Shown: in pieces, positions 60,885 through 64,000 of the stretch | How positions within the stretch are numbered: position 1 is the first letter of the stretch | Layout: each line of letters opens with the position of its first letter | Assembly: GCF_013074385.2 (NCBI RefSeq) | Contig: NZ_JABEYA020000002.1 | Span: forward strand, 310,001-374,000 | Reading direction: 5' to 3' | From: Vibrio ostreicida | GTDB lineage: Bacteria > Pseudomonadota > Gammaproteobacteria > Enterobacterales > Vibrionaceae | DNA length: 64,000 nt | Notes under the pieces: model-generated | What the model was told of the DNA's origin: nothing | The model's database searches: none | The model's input: the letters and a program-made list of their open reading frames with translations, nothing else | Made by a program: the position numbers and the translations under genes

Positions 60885-62609
60885 TTAATGAGATTTTTCT
60901 GCGATAAATTTTTCGACAACGGCTTCAATTTCAGCCGCGGTTGGAAGGGAGAGCGCCTCTTCTGCCATTGCTTTAACTTCATTGAAGTTAGACTGGCGAA
61001 TCACTTTTTTCACTTTGGGGATAGAAATACCGCTCATGGAAAACTCATCAAGGCCCATACCCAACAGCAGTAAGGTCGCACGCTCATCCCCTGCTAGTTC
61101 ACCACACATACCTGTCCATTTTCCTGCTTGATGAGACGCGTCAATGACTTGTTTTATCACCGTAAGAACGGCGGGGGAGAGGGGGTTATATAGGTGAGAA
61201 ATCATCTCGTTACCGCGATCTACTGCTAAAGTATATTGCGTTAGATCATTGGTTCCAATAGAGAAAAAGTCGACTTCTTTGGCCAAGTGGTGGGCGATTG
61301 CTGCCGCCGCGGGTGTCTCGACCATCACGCCAATTTCAATCGTTTCATCAAAGGCAAGGTTCTCTGCACGCAGTTCTACTTTGTATTCTTCTATCGCTTG
61401 TTTTAGGGTGCGAATTTCTTCCACCGAAATGATCATCGGGAACATGATACGCAGTTTTCCGTGAGCCGACGCACGCAAGATACCACGTAACTGGTCACGG
61501 AGAATGTCGCGACGATCTAAGCTGATACGCACGGCACGCCAACCTAAGAAAGGGTTCATTTCTTTAGGTAGATCCATATAGGGCAGATCTTTGTCTCCGC
61601 CAATATCCATGGTGCGAATAATGACAGACTCGCCATTCATGGCCAGTGCTACATCTTTGTACGCTTGGTACTGTTCTTCTTCGGTAGGAAGCGCGTCGCG
61701 GTCCATGAAGAGAAATTCAGTGCGGTACAGACCGACACCTTCACCGCCGTTACGCAGAATACCATCACAGTCTTTAACGTTGCCGATGTTTCCACAGACT
61801 TCGACATGGTGACCATCGGTAGTTTTAGCGGGTAAATCTTTGAGCTTAGCCAGCTCTTCTTTTTCTGCAGAGAAAGCGGCTTTGACGGCTTTTGCATCGG
61901 TCAATTGGTCCTGAGATGGATTAACAATGATTTTATTGTTGATCGCATCAAGGATCAGCATATCGCCATTCTTGACCTGTGATGTAATATCATTGGTGCC
62001 AACAAGAGCCGGTAATTCCAGAGAACGAGCCATGATTGAGGTATGAGATGTACGGCCGCCGATATCACAGGCGAAACCTAGCACGTAGTCAAGGTTGATC
62101 TGAGCGGTTTCAGATGGTGTTAGGTCGTAAGCCACCAGAATAACCTCTTCGTCAATATCACTGAGCGAAACGATATTGATGCCCAATGCATTTTTGATAA
62201 AGCGAGAGCCAATGTCACGAATGTCAGTTGCACGCTCTTTGAGGTATTCATCATCAAGGGACTCTAACGCGCAGGCCTGCTCTTCAATAATGGTATGGAT
62301 AGCGTGATCGGCGTGCATCTTGTCGTTTTTGATCAGTGCTAGGATCTCTTCTTCGAGCTCTTCGTCTTCAATCAGCATAATGTGCCCTTCGAAGATGGCT
62401 TCTTTCTCTTCACCGAAAGTTTCAAGAGCTTTCTGTTTGACGGTTTCCAACTGAGCGACCGATTTGTCGCGTGCTTCGAAAAAGCGTGCGACTTGTGTCT
62501 CAACTTGAGCTTCGGAAATAGAGTTTGTGTTTAGGACAATATCATCTTCTTGAAGGAGTAGTGCTTTACCAAAAGCAATACCCGGAGATGCTAGGATGCC
62601 TGAAATCAT
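60885..62609 (-). CDS. ptsI: PTS enzyme I
   Basis: Takes phosphate from PEP and passes it to HPr. 574 residues, the family length. The active-site His is in [13 protein letters not shown] (about 189), the PEP-binding domain includes [15 protein letters not shown] LYRTEFLFM and the Cys motif [10 protein letters not shown]. Confidence 0.99.
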   Translation of the reverse strand: MISGILASPGIAFGKALLLQEDDIVLNTNSISEAQVETQVARFFEARDKSVAQLETVKQKALETFGEEKEAIFEGHIMLIEDEELEEEILALIKNDKMHADHAIHTIIEEQACALESLDDEYLKERATDIRDIGSRFIKNALGINIVSLSDIDEEVILVAYDLTPSETAQINLDYVLGFACDIGGRTSHTSIMARSLELPALVGTNDITSQVKNGDMLILDAINNKIIVNPSQDQLTDAKAVKAAFSAEKEELAKLKDLPAKTTDGHHVEVCGNIGNVKDCDGILRNGGEGVGLYRTEFLFMDRDALPTEEEQYQAYKDVALAMNGESVIIRTMDIGGDKDLPYMDLPKEMNPFLGWRAVRISLDRRDILRDQLRGILRASAHGKLRIMFPMIISVEEIRTLKQAIEEYKVELRAENLAFDETIEIGVMVETPAAAAIAHHLAKEVDFFSIGTNDLTQYTLAVDRGNEMISHLYNPLSPAVLTVIKQVIDASHQAGKWTGMCGELAGDERATLLLLGMGLDEFSMSGISIPKVKKVIRQSNFNEVKAMAEEALSLPTAAEIEAVVEKFIAEKSH

Positions 62610-62700
62610 AGCCTTACCTTAAAATGGGTCAACGTTAAAACGGGAGAAAAAATGGATGCGCTAACGATAATGTTTAGCTTAAATCCTGATTTATTGCCAA

Positions 62701-62732
62701 TAAAGCCACTTTGAAATCACAAAGTGGCTTTA
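62701..62732 (-). terminator. ptsH-ptsI intergenic hairpin (attenuator-like)
   Basis: A perfect 13-bp stem (AAAGCCACTTTG and complement) with a 6-base loop in the 139-bp gap; the T-run is short. Partial termination here would give more HPr than EI; E. coli also makes separate ptsH transcripts. Confidence 0.65.
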
Positions 62733-62748
62733 GAGCAGGATGATGTGC

Positions 62749-63006
62749 TTAGTGCAGTTGATCCATTAAGGCCACGAGATGGTCGACCGCTTGTTGCGCC
62801 TGAGGGCCTTCAGCTGAAATGGTCACTTGAGTGCCTTTTACTAGACCTAAAGTTTGGAGCTTGAACAAGCTCTTAGCGCTTGCGCTTTTACCATTAGACG
62901 TCACTGTGATGTCGGCTTCGAAGCCTTTGGCTTCTTTTACAAACTGTGCGGCTGGACGAGTATGAAGGCCATTTTCTGCCGTGATTTCTACTTGCTTCTC
63001 GTACAT
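62749..63006 (-). CDS. ptsH: Phosphocarrier protein HPr
   Basis: 85 residues. Phospho-His15 in [11 protein letters not shown] and conserved Ser46 in [12 protein letters not shown]. First gene of ptsHI-crr. The 57 bp upstream separate it from a 39-codon ORF. Confidence 0.99.
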   Translation of the reverse strand: MYEKQVEITAENGLHTRPAAQFVKEAKGFEADITVTSNGKSASAKSLFKLQTLGLVKGTQVTISAEGPQAQQAVDHLVALMDQLH

Positions 63007-63063
63007 GTTTTTACCCCAATTGATATATTTTTGTTAGTTTGTTAACCAGAGTCAGCATAACGC

Positions 63064-63183
63064 TTAAATCTTTGAGGTGCCAAAGACAGCGCGTTGATTT
63101 AGCGTGACTTTTGATACTGGTTGCAAATTGTCCCAGAGTGATTCCAATCTTTGCTGGATCTCATCACGGGTATAAATGGTCAT
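63064..63183 (-). CDS. Candidate 39-residue small protein upstream of ptsH
   Basis: ATG at 63183, TAA at 63064. It reads MTIYTRDEIQQRLESLWDNL, then QPVSKVTLNQRAVFGTSKI. The composition is protein-like: an amphipathic helical first half, one Trp, no low complexity and no membrane segment. A weak AAGCTGA precedes the ATG. It lies between cysK and ptsH on the same strand. It could be a small functional protein, a leader peptide for pts control, a remnant of a longer gene, or chance. I do not recognise it. Confidence 0.4.
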   Translation of the reverse strand: MTIYTRDEIQQRLESLWDNLQPVSKVTLNQRAVFGTSKI

Positions 63184-63249
63184 TCAGCTTTTATTTTGAA
63201 GCTAAAAATAAACTGACCCGATATTACCAAAGGTGGGGCAGGGATCAAC

Positions 63250-63276
63250 AAAAAAGCCCCATATCGGGGCTTTTTT
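63250..63276 (-). terminator. Rho-independent terminator after cysK
   Basis: AAAAAAGCCCC pairs with GGGGCTTTTTT around ATATC; T-run on the minus strand. It separates cysK from the ptsH leader region. Confidence 0.92.
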
Positions 63277-63302
63277 CAGTGAAAAATTGATTTGGCAACG
63301 GG

Positions 63303-64000
63303 TTATTGTTGGTTTTCTTTTTCGGTAAATATGCCTGCGAACAGCGCTGAAGTGAGGTAACGTTCCCCAGAGCTGGGTAATATGGTGACGATAGTTTTAC
63401 CTGCAAATTCAGGCAGTTCTGCAATTCTGTTGGCTGCCACAACGGCGGCCCCAGAAGAGATCCCCGCAAGAATACCTTCTTCTTCCATCAAGCGACGAGC
63501 CATGCTGATGGCTTCTTCCGATGTCACCGCTTCTACTCGGTCAAGAAGCTCTAAATCTAGGTTGTCAGGGATAAAACCTGCGCCGATACCTTGAATTTTG
63601 TGCGGAGCAGGTTGGATTTCCTCACCAGCCAATGCTTGTGCAATGACAGGAGACTCTGCGGGCTCAACGGCAATAGAAGTGATGTTTCTGCCTTTTTCTT
63701 GTTTAATATAACGGCTTGTTCCGGTAATGGTGCCTCCGGTTCCTACACCAGCGACCAGAACGTCGACTTCCCCATCGGTTGCATCCCAGATCTCTGGCCC
63801 TGTGGTCTTTTCATGAATTTGTGGGTTGGCTGGGTTATTGAACTGTTGAAGCAAAAGGTACTTTTCTGGGTTACTTGCTACAATTTCTTCAGCTTTTGAA
63901 ATGGCCCCCTTCATGCCTTTTGCTGCTTCGGTGAGTTCCAGCTTTGCCCCCAGTGCTTTAAGCAGTTTACGACGTTCAAGGCTCATTGATTCTGGCATGG
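63303..64000 (-). CDS. cysK: Cysteine synthase A, C-terminal part (5' end outside window)
   Basis: O-acetylserine sulfhydrylase. 232 C-terminal residues of about 322 are present. Visible blocks: [18 protein letters not shown], the PLP phosphate-binding loop [10 protein letters not shown], and [11 protein letters not shown]. The PLP lysine lies in the missing N-terminal part. Gene order with ptsHI-crr matches E. coli, apart from cysZ. Confidence 0.97.
   Translation of the reverse strand, partial: MPESMSLERRKLLKALGAKLELTEAAKGMKGAISKAEEIVASNPEKYLLLQQFNNPANPQIHEKTTGPEIWDATDGEVDVLVAGVGTGGTITGTSRYIKQEKGRNITSIAVEPAESPVIAQALAGEEIQPAPHKIQGIGAGFIPDNLDLELLDRVEAVTSEEAISMARRLMEEEGILAGISSGAAVVAANRIAELPEFAGKTIVTILPSSGERYLTSALFAGIFTEKENQQ

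Overview
The window is a gene-dense stretch of core chromosome from a gamma-proteobacterium, almost certainly a Vibrionaceae member (Vibrio or a close relative). The evidence is protein similarity recalled from E. coli and Vibrio, the gene order (yafD/mltD/gloB/yafS/rnhA/dnaQ; fadE/gmhA/yafJ; leuS to lipA; miaB to lnt; ptsHI-crr/cysK), and a treB-treC operon next to a tyrosine tRNA array and an RND efflux pair. No integrase, transposase, phage gene, CRISPR array or toxin-antitoxin pair is visible. Both ends cut genes: dnaE at the left, cysK at the right.

Layout. 1-7.1 kb, + strand: dnaE (3' part), accA, tilS, a small cytochrome c, glnB and yafD. 7.05-10.1 kb, - strand: gloB, mltD and a YIP1-family membrane protein, the last overlapping yafD tail to tail. 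10.2-13.4 kb: yafS, rnhA, dnaQ and a TIGR03503-type membrane protein. 13.6-17.9 kb: fadE (FadR-like site), gmhA, yafJ. 18-23.4 kb: proS, trmO, a Zur-type zinc-independent ribosomal protein pair (L31/L36 type B), an AbgT-family transporter and a broken hypothetical gene. 23.5-27.2 kb: metNIQ behind a MetJ box array, gmhB, an MliC-like lipoprotein. 27.3-31.6 kb: treR, treB, treC with two TreR-like operators. 31.7-32.5 kb: five identical tRNA-Tyr genes in 171-bp tandem units. 32.7-39.3 kb: RND adaptor and pump, a YitT-family protein, glyA with a PurR box. 39.4-52.4 kb, mostly - strand: a cysteine-rich lipoprotein, lipB-lipA, ybeD, dacA, then the leuS/lptE-holA-rsfS-rlmH-mrdA-rodA-rlpA cell-envelope block. 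52.5-58.7 kb: ybeL, and the miaB-ybeZ-ybeY-corC-lnt operon. 59-64 kb: ubiF, ptsH-ptsI-crr, an unannotated 39-codon ORF, and cysK.

How genes connect: TreB carries IIB and IIC but no IIA, so it should depend on the Crr (IIA-Glc) encoded 32 kb away. GmhA and GmhB serve the same ADP-heptose pathway. MltD, DacA, RlpA, PBP2 and RodA form a peptidoglycan set. LipB and LipA make the lipoyl cofactor. Five transcription-factor sites (Zur, MetJ, TreR, PurR, FadR) can be read upstream of the expected target genes.

I did not find a convincing new multi-gene system. The items most worth a look are the tRNA-Tyr array with structured, conserved spacers, the small ORF in front of ptsH, the frameshifted gene at 22.9-23.4 kb, and the absence of nadD between holA and rsfS.
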